Shown: in pieces, positions 12,810 through 24,729 of the stretch
Layout of the letters: each line of letters opens with the position of its first letter
How positions within the stretch are numbered: position 1 is the stretch's first letter
Origin: Neoconidiobolus thromboides FSU 785
Taxonomy: Eukaryota; Entomophthoromycota; Entomophthoromycetes; Entomophthorales; Neoconidiobolaceae
Assembly (NCBI GenBank): GCA_025603075.1
Contig: MU626284.1
Location: 62,001-126,000, forward strand
DNA: 64,000 nt
Direction of reading: 5' to 3'
The notes under the pieces: model-generated
Told to the model about the DNA's origin: nothing
The model's input: only the letters and a program-made list of their open reading frames with translations
Database searches by the model: none
Translations under genes and position numbers: made by a program

Positions 12810-14495
12810 TTAACTAAAAAAATCATAAGCTAAAGGGTATTTTTCAATTTCGGGAAAGGTTTGCTTGATAGTTTCAACAGCATTACCACTGTGGATTCGA
12901 GTTTTAAGTATGTTAAATAAATATGGCCAATATTTGAAACATCTATAAGATATATCATAGGCCATTGTCAGATTAGTATAAGATTTAAAGTGAGGCTTGT
13001 CAATCATCCAAAACACTGAAAGTGTTGAAAAAGAACCTAAAAAGAAGCTTGCAACTTCAATTAAATCACTACCTAGCTGATTTAGTATTTTATACACCAT
13101 TTCAATATCGTTATATATTTGAATGTCAAAAATTGTATCATCAGGAAGAATAAATCGAAATGATCGCCTTACAAAGATTCTTAATAGGGTGATAAATATA
13201 TAAAAATGATAATAAAAATATCTTTCATTTTCACTACAACTTCTGATATTCAAGAGAAAGTTATCTCTTAAAGGTAAAGGTATTAACATAGTTAATAAAC
13301 TAAGACATTTTTCTATTTGACCTAAAAACATTGTAAGATTCACCTTACCCTCTTCATAGCATTTTTTGAGCCAGAAACAATAAAAAACCAATTGCGCTGC
13401 TGTTTCAAAAAATACTGATTGTAATAACAGTTCGGACTGCTTGTTGTTAAATTTTAGATCAAGCCTTTGTGTAATTAAATTGATATATTCACTACCTTCC
13501 TAACAAAATTAAACAAATAATTTAGAAATGGTAATTTAGGTTACCTTAAATTGAATAGTTGAAGTATCTATATTATCGAATTCAAAATGGGGATTAATAA
13601 ATTTTCCTTCTCTAATTGATTCATGTAAGTTTTCAAAATCTTTTGGTAAGTGTACTATTGATGGTTTAGCATAGAAATTGGATACTACTGTATCTACAAA
13701 TACGCACATAGACCAAGTAGCTATATATTCGGTTTGCAAATCTGAGTCTTGATCCAGCCTTTTAGAACATGCTTTATTTAATTCTAGAACTTGTGCTTTC
13801 CTATTATTATTATTATTATATCAATTAATATTAGATTAGAAATCAAATCTCACTTTATTGCTTGCGCTATAATAAAAGTCAGTACTTAAGTTTAATACCA
13901 AAAAACAATTACTTAAATGAATGGTAGCTATAGCAAATTCCCCTTCGCCACATTCTAAAAAGGCCAACAATAATAATGTTTGAATAATTTCTATTGAAAA
14001 AGCTTCTAATTGATCTGGTGTTAACTCTTCCGTTCTCTGGTAAAATGGGTTGTCTTTAAGTAAAAAGGCCTTTTTATCTGGGTATTTTTTATATAACAAG
14101 TTTTGATAGGGTTGGATACAGATAGCGTTAATTAAGGGGGAAGTATGATATTTTTTTGGAAGTATTGATAATATCCTTGTTTCAGATATAAATGGAAGAA
14201 AATTACTAAAATATTTCATATGTACTTGAATCAATTCGGTGTATAAATCCAAATGACCTAGTTTATAAATATTAACTTGTTTCTTTTGATTTTTAATTAA
14301 TTTACTTCCAGATATGATGTTTTTTACTAATTGAAATTCCCCTTCAATTTTTTTTATCTTATCTTCTAAACCCCTATATTTTGGATCCACATTTGGGTAC
14401 TTACATGGCTTGTTCAATCTCCTACATCGTTCACATTTAGGACTTTCTTTACTGCATTTCCTTTTTCCTTTCGTACACTCAGCACATGCAAACAT
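12810..14495 (-). CDS. Zn2Cys6 (Gal4-type) transcription factor, ~528 aa, 3 exons, first intron out of phase
   Basis: The N-terminus has a perfect binuclear zinc cluster: C4, C7, C14, C21, C24, C31 (CX2CX6CX6CX2CX6C), followed by a short linker and helix. The rest resembles the fungal-specific transcription factor middle domain: AFSIEIIQTLLLLAFLECGEGEFAIATIHLS, then TEYIATWSMCVFVDT. Exons are 13854-14495, about 13545-13800 and 12810-13499. The second intron (13500-13544) is clean and in phase. The first (GTGAGA...AATAG, 13801-13853) has good borders, but exon 1 ends in phase 0 while exon 2 reads in phase with one extra G. An alternative donor at 13885 (GTACTG) with an acceptor at 13796 would restore the frame using an unusually long 90-nt intron. 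Otherwise the allele carries a 1-nt frameshift. Target genes cannot be inferred. Confidence 0.8.
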
Positions 14496-15002
14496 AACTT
14501 ATAAAAATTGTCACTATTTAAAAGTTTTTGAGATAAAAAACAATAAAATTAATAAAATAAAGCTTACAACTTTTTTCTAGCTTATAGAATTTTATTTCGC
14601 TGCCTTTAATATGTTCTAACAAATATACTCTTAGTTTACCCTTTATTATTTTAGTTTATATTTCTTACTTTCTAAAAGTTAATTCTTGTGATTTTAACAA
14701 TTTTGATGATTTTTATGCTTTTTACAATACAAGTTTATTTTAGCTTTTTAACCAAGCCAATAATATCAATGGTAGAAATGCTAGCATAAAGATAAATCTT
14801 TCAATTTTAAGTTAAAGCTAACTCTTCCAAGGGAAGAAGATCATTGAACACTATTCCTTCCCTTCCAGAAACCATCTATTGGTGAATCTATGTCCCTTAA
14901 ATTAGTCGCTTAAGTACTAGAAGTCTTTGTTATTGTAAACAAAACACTTAATGTATCTAGTTTTTATTAAAAATTTAATTGAACTTAGGAAATAGTCAAT
15001 GT

Positions 15003-15094
15003 TTGGGATTTTTTTGATTTCATCACTTTTTCCATTTTTAAGCACTACTTAAGTGGAAAGATTATAGTAAAATTCTTAAAAAAATATATCCCCC
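15003..15094 (+). mobile_element. Foldback MITE-like element, copy 2
   Basis: Forward copy, somewhat shortened. The core reads AAGCACTACTTAAGTGG, so the CACT/AGTG stem is kept although the loop differs. Confidence 0.75.
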
Positions 15095-15712
15095 TTTATT
15101 TAGATAAAAATTGGTCAACTTGTAAAAAAAGCCAAGAAATTAATTATACTTCTCAAAAAATGGCTTTTGTGATTTTTTTCTTTTTATAATAGATTGTATA
15201 AAACAGAACATTTTATATATAATATAATATGATATCTTCTTCGGTTTCAGTTATTTGTCCGTTTTTATGCAACAAAGAAATTGGCCAATTTATTGACTTA
15301 ATTCTAAAAGCAAAAACATTCTTATGAACTTTAAATTTTAAGCTATCTCTATTAGGTTGAATTACAATTATAACCAAATACTAATAAATAGCTCAATTCA
15401 CAGCTTTTTGTATTTTAAAAAACTCAACTGATACTATTTAGTCTGTTAATAAGCTCATTAAAGTATCCAAACTATTTTATTAAAAAGCTTAGAAAATAAA
15501 CAGATTTAGAAAAAAATGGGAGGGGCCTTTTTTTTATAATTTTACTATGTTATAAATAAAACGTATGTGAAGTTTTATATTAATTATTTTTGAAATATAA
15601 CTAAAAAAATAATATTAATAAAAAATATTAAACATCCTTTAATTAGCAATTTACTAAATTAAATAACTCTAATTCATATATTTAAAATAGATTTATTATA
15701 CAAAAAAATAAT

Positions 15713-15814
15713 ATGAGGATGTTTTCTTTGGTTTCATCACCTTTCCATCTTTTAAGTGCTATTTGGGTGGAAAAATCATTAATAAAATTATTAATCACAA
15801 AAATACATCCCCAC
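15713..15814 (+). mobile_element. Foldback MITE-like element, copy 3
   Basis: Forward copy, ATGAGGATGTTTTCTTTGG ... AAAATACATCCCCA. Lies 86 bp from copy 4 in the opposite orientation, forming a larger inverted pair. Confidence 0.8.
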
Positions 15815-15900
15815 ATAAAGATGTCTTTTTTAAAAATTTGTTAAGCATTATTAAGCAGAAAATATTTTAAAAAATAAAATAAATATTAAAGCCAAAAAAA

Positions 15901-16005
15901 ATATGGGGATGTATTTTTGTGTTTAAGAATTATACTAATAATCTTTCCACTTAAATAGTACTTAAAAAATGGAAAAAGTGATGAAACCAAAAAATATCCC
16001 CATAT
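15901..16005 (-). mobile_element. Foldback MITE-like element, copy 4
   Basis: Reverse copy with near-perfect tips ATATGGGGATGTATTTTTG and ATATCCCCATAT. One of the best preserved copies. Confidence 0.85.
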
Positions 16006-16358
16006 CCTATATATAATAATAAATAGATTATATAAAATGTTGAAATAATTTGTAGTAGTTACAAATTACATAAAAAATTATAAAAGTATTTAATAAACAT
16101 TTACTAAAAATCATATAGTGAAACTACTTAAAATAATTTTATTATAATTATATTATTATATCACCTATTAATAAAGTTATTTTTGATTTTAATATTTTGC
16201 CCAATTATAAAAACATAAAAAATATAATTTAAACATAATTATTTTAGTATACAAAAATCAAACTAAAATTTCTTTATCAAGCATATTATTTAATTTTTAA
16301 AAGTGCTTAAAAAGTATTTACACAAAATTCTATAATTCAGGTATTATCGATTTTTAAT

Positions 16359-16457
16359 ATGAGGATGTTTTTTTGATTCCATTACTTTTCCATTTTTTAG
16401 GCGCTATTTGAGTGAAAAGATTGTTAGTAAAATTAAACAAAAAACTACATCCTCTTA
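16359..16457 (+). mobile_element. Foldback MITE-like element, copy 5
   Basis: Forward copy with tips ATGAGGATG and CATCCTCTTAT. Both tips carry the matching GAGG/CCTC change, so the terminal pairing is kept. Confidence 0.8.
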
Positions 16458-16734
16458 TAATATCATAAGAATTTTAAGCTTTTTAAAACTTAATATAAAA
16501 AAGATAGTTACTATTAATATATCTATAAAAGATCTTACTTTATATATAATTTTTAAACTATTCAATCAACTTAAAATACTAATATAGTTGCTTTTTTATT
16601 GCTTAATAAATTATAAAAATTAATAATAATAATAATTAAATGTATTTCGACAATTTTTACTAGATTTATAGATAATACCAAAGTTATAAAATATAGTTAT
16701 CTTAAAAATAATAAAGCCTATAATTATTATAAAA

Positions 16735-16841
16735 TATAGGGATGTGTTTTTTCATTTAAGAACTTTACTAATAATAATCTTTCCACTCAAATAGTGCTTA
16801 AAAAATGGAGAAAGTAATGAAGCTAAAAAAAATCCTCATAT
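16735..16841 (-). mobile_element. Foldback MITE-like element, copy 6
   Basis: Reverse copy, TATAGGGATGTG ... AATCCTCATAT, with the core CCACTCAAATAGTGCTT intact. Confidence 0.8.
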
Positions 16842-16928
16842 ATTTCTTCAGTAGCAATATAATTTTTTAAATATTTAACGATTTATTATAAAGCTTTAGA
16901 AAAAATAGCGTTCAGCTTTTTGTTTTGA

Positions 16929-17165
16929 TTTGCTGTGAGAATTTTTATTATCTAATTGAAAAGAATATTATCTCCTTATTTTAATATCTATATTTAGCAA
17001 CTATAATAGTAAACTATAACTATTATTATGTTCCATATGTAGCTACCCAATTGAAATATAAAATATAGTTTTTGATATAGTAACTTAAAGCTTTTCAACT
17101 AAATTATTTACTGGTATTTTAACTTTAATAAAGCTACTGAGTTCTATAGTATTGTATATTTTTTA
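16929..17165 (-). repeat. LTR-like dispersed repeat arm (copy A)
   Basis: Aligns over nearly its whole length with 36430-36610 and with the inverse of 36985-37100. Shared landmarks are TGAGAATT, TTATCTCC...TTTT.ATATC, AGTATAAAA-like, GGTAACT-like and CTTTAATAAAGC-ACT. It has about 55 bp extra in the middle. On the minus strand it ends in CACAGC. The ends are not sharply defined; a degenerate solo LTR is one explanation. Confidence 0.55.
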
Positions 17166-17173
17166 TAATAATA

Positions 17174-17278
17174 TCCGAGGATGATTTTTTTGGTTTTATT
17201 ACTTTTTCCATCTTTTAAGCACTATTTGAGCGGAGAAATTATCAGTAAAATTCTTAAACAAAAAAAACACATCTCATC
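17174..17278 (+). mobile_element. Foldback MITE-like element, copy 7
   Basis: Forward copy, CCGAGGATGATTTTTTTGG ... ACACATCTC. Directly abuts repeat arm A and is followed 38 bp later by copy 8 in the same orientation. Confidence 0.75.
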
Positions 17279-17315
17279 TTTTATTTTATTTGTTCTATAT
17301 AGCACATAGTTTATT

Positions 17316-17425
17316 ATATGGGGATACTTTTTTTGGCTTCATCACTTTTTTTCCATTTTTTTAAGTGCTATTTGAGCGGAAAAATTATTAGCAAAATTCT
17401 TAAACACAAAAATACACTCCCATAT
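17316..17425 (+). mobile_element. Foldback MITE-like element, copy 8
   Basis: Forward copy with tips ATATGGGGATACTTTTTTTGG and AATACACTCCCATAT. The core is CTATTTGAGCGG. Confidence 0.85.
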
Positions 17426-18989
17426 ACTACATACTATTTTTATTTAAGTTTACCTTAGTTACATAAACTAAGACTTTTCAAATTATAGCTGGTTAATTGA
17501 GCAAAGCTGCTTTTTAACTTTAATCATTGAATACTAACTTTTATAATAGTAAATAATAAAAAAGTAATACTAAATTTATTAAAACTAAACATAATAATAC
17601 TTAAAAAACAGATCTTATAATAAAAGTTTTTTCTATACTTTATATTAAAGTGTTGTATATAAAGAAATGTTATTAAATATAATAACACATAACTTTTAAA
17701 TACAAACTTGAAAAAATAAAACTTTTTATAGCAAATTTAAATAAAAAATAAAAAATAAGTTATAGATTCAATATAGCTATAAATTAAATTTTATGTAAAA
17801 TAAAAACAAAAAATATTAATATAAATATTTTTAATTTTATTTTATAATATTACTTTGAATATTTTATTAGCATACTAATAGGAGTCCATAAATAAAACAT
17901 ACTTATTTGAATTAAAAAAATTATAAAGATCAAAGCTTATAATATATTAAAAAGATCATAATATAATATTTATATATTTTATTTTATTTTTAGCAATTTT
18001 GAATCATAAAGCTTGATTAAAAAAAGTTCTTGGATTTTAATTAAATCATCACAAAGCGGTAAATTAAATTTGATGAATTCATTTAAAACGAGTGTATTTA
18101 CTTTTTAAATCAATAAGATAATACATTACAATATTAATAAATTAAAATTGAATATATGACTATTATCATAATATAATTAAATTAATAAAGCATACATGAG
18201 TTACAGCTTATATACAATAGAAATATAACAACATTTAATCAACTAATCAGCCAAGAGTGGTTTTAAAAAGCATCTTTATAATTTACTATTTTCAATGATT
18301 TAATTCTCTTAGTATATGAATTTTACATATAATAAACCATCTTAATAAAATTGCTTCAATATAAATCATTTATGGTGTATATACTAAATTAAGCATGACA
18401 TTCAATTATTATATTTGAAGCTTAAGGAAATTTTCAATGGCAAAGGAATTTAACCTTGGCTTTGATTCTAAGTAACTTGGAAGTAATGCACATATTTAAC
18501 TTGTTTAAGTAAAATCAATTTATCTCCCTTTTTTATTACAAAATAGAGCCAATTTTAAACATTTGATTACAGCCTTATTGTAACAAAAGTTATTAAAAGG
18601 TATGTGTTTTTATTAATTTTCGTTTTATCGTTTAATAAGAACAATCGTTGTATCTCTTCACTTATAGTCAAGTCAAATTATATAATTAATCACAGTTTTG
18701 ATGTAAACAAACAAATCTAATCATGTAATGTGTAAAATAATAAATTACTATTCTCAATTAATTAATATGATTCTCATTTTAAATTATTAGTGGCTCATAT
18801 TAAGCATAACAAATAAATCCATTTATAACAAAATAGAGCCTATCTTGATTGGTTGAAATAGCTCCGTTACTATTTTCTTGAGAAATAAAAATAACCCATT
18901 ATTTAATTTTAAAGGATTGGCTCCACCTTAAATAGTTCGAGATTTAACGTTCAAGTTTCATCCAATCCCTTTTCATTTTCACCCTTAAA

Positions 18990-21582
18990 ATGTCTGGTCA
19001 AAATAATGGGAACCCATTTAATTCTTCTTTTGATAATACAACAGAAGAAAAGTTTTTAGATCGTTCTGATTCCAATCAATCCATTCCTTTAAATTCAATG
19101 GATCCTAATAAGAATGTGGGTTTTGATATACCCTCCCCCGTACATGATGAGGATAGGCTTAACCAACTTTATGATGTAAGTCAAGCGCCTCCACCAAACT
19201 CTAGAAAGTTTCAAGAATATCAAGCTAGAAGGCGTAAAAGTATGAGAACTGTTGCACTTACTTCCGGTAATTTAGTTCTTGATTGCCGTGTTCCTGATCC
19301 TGTTTTACAAAACGCTTTTTATAAAGAGGGTGAAGAATTTACCCATATGAGATATACTGCTGCTACTTGTGACCCAGATGATTTTTTAAAAGATAGGTTT
19401 ACTTTACGTCCTGCTTTATACGGTCGTAGTACTGAATTATTTATTGTATTAACTATGTATAATGAAGACGAAAATTTGTTTACTAAAACCATGACTTCAG
19501 TAATGAAAAATATTGCTCATCTTTGCCGTCGTAATCGTTCCCGTACTTGGGGTGATAATGGTTGGCAAAAAGTAGTTGTTTGTGTTGTATCCGATGGTCG
19601 TACTAAAATTAATGAAAGAGTATTAACAGTACTTGCAGCTATGGGTGTTTATCAAGATGGGATTGCTCAATACTCCGTCAATGGCAAGCCAACAACCGCC
19701 CATATTTATGAGTATACTACTCAAATTGTGGTGGACTCAGATTTAAATATCCGTGGTGCTGACTCTGGGCTTGTACCTGTTCAAGTCATTTTTTGTCTTA
19801 AAGAAAAGAATGCCAAAAAATTAAATTCACATCGTTGGTTCTTTAATGCATTTGGACCCCTTATAAATCCAAATGTATGTGTATTGATCGACGTGGGGAC
19901 CAAGCCAAGTGGAACTTCCATCTATCACCTTTGGAAAGCCTTTGATAGGAATCCAAATTTAGGAGGTGCCTGTGGAGAAATTTACGCGGAGCTTGGAAAA
20001 GGGTGGCATAAATTATTAAACCCGTTGATTGCCACCCAAAATTTCGAGTACAAAATGAGTAATATCCTTGATAAACCATTGGAATCCGTTTTTGGTTATA
20101 TCTCTGTTTTACCTGGTGCTTTCTCTGCATATCGTTATGCTGCTTTAACTAATTCATCAGCTGGTGTTGGCCCACTCGCTTCTTATTTTAAGGGTGAACT
20201 GATGCATGGCGATAACCCAGTTGGTGGTATCTTTGATGCTAATATGTATCTTGCTGAAGATCGTATTCTTTGCTTTGAATTGGTTGCTAAACGTAATTGT
20301 CAATGGGTATTAAAATATGTTAAGGTAAACTATTATTTTGTAATTATAAGTTTTATATTAAAAGTTATTTAGTCTGCCAAAGCAGAAACTGATGTCCCAG
20401 ATACTCTTCCGGAACTTATTTCTCAACGTCGTCGTTGGCTAAATGGGTCCTTCTTTGCAGCTTTCTTTGCGACTTTCCATTTCTATCAATTATTTGGTAC
20501 TTCCCATTCCTTTTTCCGTAAAATTTTACTCATGTTTGAATTCTTTTATAACTTTGTAAATATGTGTTTCAGTTGGTTCACTTTGGTAAGCGAAAATTCA
20601 AATTTTAACAATATATAAATTTATCTTCATTTTATAGGCTAACTTTTACCTTACCTTTTATTATATCGGTATAAATTATACGGGCGAAGCTAGTAGATTA
20701 TTAAAAGAGCAAGGATTAGATCCACTTGGAGGACAAGGTTTTATAATATTTCCAGTTTTGAGATATTTTTATTTTGTATCGATCATTATCATCTTTGTAC
20801 TCTCCCTTGGTAATAGACCACAAGGTTATAAATCGTCTTATACTTTAGTTGTTATCTTCTTTGCTTTAATTATGATAATAATTATGTATTTAACATGTTG
20901 GACCATCTTTTTAGCTGTTAGAAATATTAAAGCAAAGGATATTGGTAGTGAGATAGTGCATAATTCAAATTTCCGTGATATTGTTATCTCTTTGGCTTCC
21001 ACTTATGGTGTTTATTTCGTTGCTTCCTTTATGTTTTTCGAGCCCTGGCATATGTTTACTTCCTTCCTTCAATACATTCTCTTGCTTCCCTCATTTACAA
21101 ATATTTTGATGGTTTACGCTTTTAGTAATACTCATGATGTAAGTTGGGGTACTAAAGGAGATACTGGTGGCGACCATGGTGCAGTAGGAGTGCATTCTAA
21201 GACTAATGCACAAGGTGTGGAAGTAGCTAACGTTGTAGTACCTACAGAACAAGTAGATATCAATGCAAATTATGAGAAATTAATCCAACAACTCAAAATT
21301 AAGCCTAAAGAAGAAGTTAAAAAGAGAGATGCTAAAACTAAACGAGAAGATTCTAACAAGCAATTCCGTACTCGAATGCTTCTTTCATGGATGTTTAGTA
21401 ACGCGCTTTTAATTATTTTGGTTACTAACATTAATTGGGTTAAGCTTTTCAAACTTAAAGAAGATACACCTGGGTTGTTTAATGGTTATCTTGTGTTCCT
21501 TTTCTGGGCTGTAGCAGTATTAGCTGTGATAAGATTTTTAGGTTCTACTACCTATATACTTGCAAGAATGATTTGGGGATAA
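18990..21582 (+). CDS. CHS: Chitin synthase (family 2 glycosyltransferase, division 1), 830 aa, 3 exons
   Basis: Exons 18990-20324, 20373-20585 and 20638-21582 join in phase to 830 residues. A ~95-residue polar N-terminal tail precedes the Chitin_synth_1N region, and the catalytic domain follows. Motifs are [30 protein letters not shown] and QRRRWLNGS (QRRRW at 463-467, just after intron 1). About seven hydrophobic segments then span the plasma membrane. It polymerises GlcNAc from UDP-GlcNAc into wall chitin. Absence of myosin or cytochrome-b5 domains and the compact length place it with class I-III enzymes. The insertion [16 protein letters not shown] between membrane helices is a charged cytosolic loop. 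A 13-bp repeat (ACAAAATAGAGCC) occurs twice in the promoter. Confidence 0.96.
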
Positions 21583-21747
21583 TTTGATACCATTTTTGTA
21601 CAAAGAATATAGCCATTTTTAATATATCAACATAATATAATTAGTTTACTTTAAATCTTAGGATACGCTGTTTTCTTAAGAATTTACTATACATAATCTT
21701 TAATAAATCTTCGAAATTTATATTTTATTTTATATCTATACTTTTTT

Positions 21748-21853
21748 ATATGGGGATGTGTTTTTTTGTTCAAGAATTTACTAGCAAGTTTTTCCACCTA
21801 AACAGTGCTTAGAAAATAGAAAAAGTAATGAAACTAAAAAAACACCCCCATGT
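21748..21853 (-). mobile_element. Foldback MITE-like element, copy 9
   Basis: Reverse copy, ATATGGGGATGTGTTTTTTTG ... AAAACACCCCCATGTAT, about 165 bp after the chitin synthase stop codon. Confidence 0.8.
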
Positions 21854-22104
21854 ATATAACTTTTAGAAAGCATCAAGATGATTCTAACTAATAAAAACCA
21901 CATCCAAAGTTGTACTTGTTAAAGTCCAAACTGATACTTTCCTGAAAAGTCGAACTCTCAACTTCCCAATAGGGATGAGCATTAACCACTGACTTGTTTC
22001 TATGATTTTTTATAACTAATCAGTTAAACCAACAGTCAGTCACTCTAAACTTTTCAACTGAAATTAAGCCAATTTTCAAATTCAGAAATCCGCCAAATTC
22101 CCAC

Positions 22105-22205
22105 TTAGGGATGCTTTTTGGCTTCATCACCTTTTCCGTCTGTCAAGCGCTATTTGAGCGGAAAAATTATTAATAAAATTATTAAACATAAAAATACTCC
22201 CCAAT
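22105..22205 (+). mobile_element. Foldback MITE-like element, copy 10
   Basis: Forward copy, TTAGGGATGCTTTTTGGC ... AATACTCCCCAA. The core reads AAGCGCTATTTGAGCGG, a CGCT/AGCG stem in place of CACT/AGTG. Confidence 0.8.
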
Positions 22206-22286
22206 TAGTGAAATGTTTTGTAAACATATTATTCCAAATGAAGAGTTGAATTATGTAAAATACTCAATACACAATGGTCTAATTGA

Positions 22287-22475
22287 TCGTGGGAAGTGGT
22301 GCTTTACAAAGATGATATCAAGAAGGAGTACATAACAGCTTATTTTAAAAGTAAGAAGGAAGGGCTTTATGATTTAATTAACATAATAATTCTGGAAAGT
22401 AAATTCTTTATCGGTTCAATCGAGACACAGGAATCATTGTTGAAGATAAAGGTTGAGAAAAAGCAAATAAACTAA
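22287..22475 (+). pseudogene. Possible gene fragment, unknown family
   Basis: About 62 open codons ending in TAA with protein-like composition, including VVLYKDDIKKEYITAYFKS, GLYDLINIIILESKFFIGS and LLKIKVEKKQIN. It has no ATG at its start (a TGA lies immediately upstream) and no matching exon nearby. It may be a relic or a terminal exon; chance is possible. Confidence 0.25.
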
Positions 22476-22937
22476 AAAAAAACACTAGTACTTACGCAAA
22501 AACACTCACTTTGGTGTCTTCCCTTTGGAAGGAATTTTAGAAATTTTAATCTCTGGGAAATAGAGATAATCGGATTATTGGTATTTTAGATCTTTAACAA
22601 TGTAATTTTTTTACAAAGTGAATTTTTAAAAAAGTATTAAAAAAAATAATGAATATGAGATTTTGTATATATTCAATTTATTAACTATAAGCAAAACCCT
22701 AGTAGTTGCTTCATTTATAAAGTTCAAAATCCTGTTCTGTAAAAAAATCCAAAATTTAATTCTTTGCTTAAAGTTAAAATTAGATCTAAAATCCCGAATA
22801 GTAATAGTCTGATTACCTATTTTTTTAAAGATTAAGAATTTCAAAAAATTCCTTGTAGAGGAACCAATTAATCAACAGTCACTTTAAACTTTTCAACTAA
22901 AATCTATTAGCATCTACTCAAGAATAGTCATTTCTCA

Positions 22938-24510
22938 ATGTTAAACACTACCTTAACTAAACAACAATTTGGAATCATCCTACTATTATCTATAGGGCTA
23001 TTAATCAGTTATGCAGGTATAGAGTAAACCTGTATATATTATAAAAAAGCAAATGAATAAATGAAAAAATAGATCGCTCCAATTTAGCTCTAGCCATTAT
23101 CCCAATGGCAAAACAATTTCATTGGAACTTATCTGAACAAGGTTTAATATTAAGTTCTTTTTTTTATGGCTATATTATTACTCAAATATTGGGCGGTATT
23201 TTAGCGGATAAATATGGTGGCAAATCTATCTTAATTTTTGGTAAGTAGTAATTTATTATTCTTTTATATGTTTTTTTCTTATTATTAAAGCTGGTTTATC
23301 ATGGACTATATTCACTTTAATCACCCCATTATTTTCCAGTTGGGGCGTGGGTGGATTATGTTTAATTCGAATTTTATTAGGTTTAGGAGAAGGTAATAAA
23401 TAAAAATTTATTTTTACGTTTATGATAATCTCTTTCTAACCATTGTAATCAGGTGTATCTTTCCCAGCTTCTCATTCCATCATATCAAAGTGGGCATTAA
23501 AAAATCAACGATCAACAGCCGTATCAATATTAACTTCCTTTTCTTATGCAGGTTCACCATTAGCTGCTTTAATAGCTGCACCTTTAGCAACAGAAGAAAA
23601 TTGGAAATGGATATTTTATTGTTTTGGTATAATGAGTTTAGTTTGGACTTTGATTTGGTTTTATTTTGGTAAAAGTCAACCTGAGAGTAGGATTTATGAA
23701 GATTACCAAAGTTTAGTAAGTTTAATTTAAATTTATTATTCTTATTTAAAATACCTGTAGGAAAGCAATGAAGAAACTGTCACTATAAATAAAAGTGTCT
23801 TTCATTTATTTTATCAAGATATAATCTCCGCTCCATGGATAAAAATATTTACAAGTAAAGAAGTATGGGCTATATTAACTAATCAATTCTGTTCTTCATG
23901 GTCTTTTTATATCTTAATTAATTGGTTACCTACTTATTTTCAACAAACATTCCAAAAAGAAATAACAGAATTAGGGGTTTATTCAGGTAATTTATTTTCT
24001 ACTCATTATTTTCTATCAAATTAAATAATAATTTCCCTCTTTTTCATAGCATTACCTTATGCTGCCCAAGGAATCCTAGGTATCTGTGCAGGGTTTTATT
24101 CAGATTATTTACAAAAATCAAAAAATATTCCAGTTTCCAAACTTCGACTTTGGTTCCAAATAATTGGAATGTTAGGCCCTTCTATTTTTATGATCTTGAC
24201 CATATATCAAGACAAAAACATTAATATGGCTTTATTAATGTTAACTTTAACAATGGGATTATCAGGTTTAACCTTAGCCTCTTTATCTACTAACCAACAT
24301 GATATTGCACCTAATCACGCAGGATTAATTTTTGCTTTGGGTAATACATTTGCTACATTACCTGGTCAACTAGCTGTTTATTTAACTGGTTGGATGTTAG
24401 AAAACAATTATGGTTGGGGTTCTATTTTTGGGTTAGCTGCATTTATTCGATCTTTAGGTGCTATTTTTTGGTTTTTTTTGGCAGGTGGGGATAAAGTAGT
24501 TATTTATTAA
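22938..24510 (+). CDS. MFS transporter, SLC17-like anion symporter type, 432 aa, 6 exons
   Basis: Exons 22938-23016, 23073-23240, 23291-23392, 23453-23715, 23761-23986 and 24050-24510 join in phase. The first helix runs into [18 protein letters not shown], the DRxNxxxA signature of SLC17 / anion:cation symporters. It continues with [22 protein letters not shown] (the MFS loop 2-3 motif), [33 protein letters not shown] and the C-terminal bundle NWLPTYFQ ... [21 protein letters not shown]. Twelve membrane helices are expected. SLC17 relatives carry organic anions, phosphate or glutamate; the substrate here cannot be told from sequence. Intron 1 is only 56 nt and falls inside the first conserved motif. 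Converges with the GTP cyclohydrolase gene. Confidence 0.92.
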
Positions 24511-24729
24511 ATAAAATTGTATGAATATAAATTAATTTGAATAAGAAAATACGACAATTATTTTATAAAATGTAGATTCCTTTTTTTTAAATCTTATATT
24601 TTTATTAACTTAATAAAACTACAAAACTTATGCTTTTTATTTATATATTTAAAAAAAGAATAATCGAATGTTATTGGTATTTGAATATAATAGAAATAAA
24701 CAATTAAATGGATTGATAATATTGTAATT

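Larger units (their letters stand above)
14496..18989. other. Repeat-rich 4.5-kb spacer
   Basis: No intact gene. It contains seven copies of the foldback MITE between 15003 and 17425, in both orientations, and an LTR-like repeat arm at 16929-17165. The last ~600 bp is presumably the chitin synthase promoter, with the 13-bp direct repeat ACAAAATAGAGCC at 18538-18550 and 18828-18840. Confidence 0.7.
21583..22937. other. Spacer with two MITE copies and a short coding-like fragment
   Basis: Between chitin synthase and the MFS gene. Holds copies 9 and 10 of the foldback element and an open fragment at 22287-22475. Two similar ~35-bp stretches (22030-22065 and 22873-22903, both containing CAACAGTCA and AAACTTTTCAACT) flank that fragment as a direct repeat about 840 bp apart. 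Confidence 0.5.

Noticed and set aside
19861-20130. Minus-strand frame inside chitin synthase
   Set aside because: Shadow of a conserved catalytic-domain exon.
22415-22440. GGTTCAATC resembling a tRNA B box
   Set aside because: No matching A box, acceptor stem or cloverleaf could be drawn; no convincing tRNA gene anywhere in the window.
22626-22844. 72-codon minus-strand frame
   Set aside because: Lies in low-complexity spacer; Phe/Ile/Lys-rich as expected from A+T composition alone.
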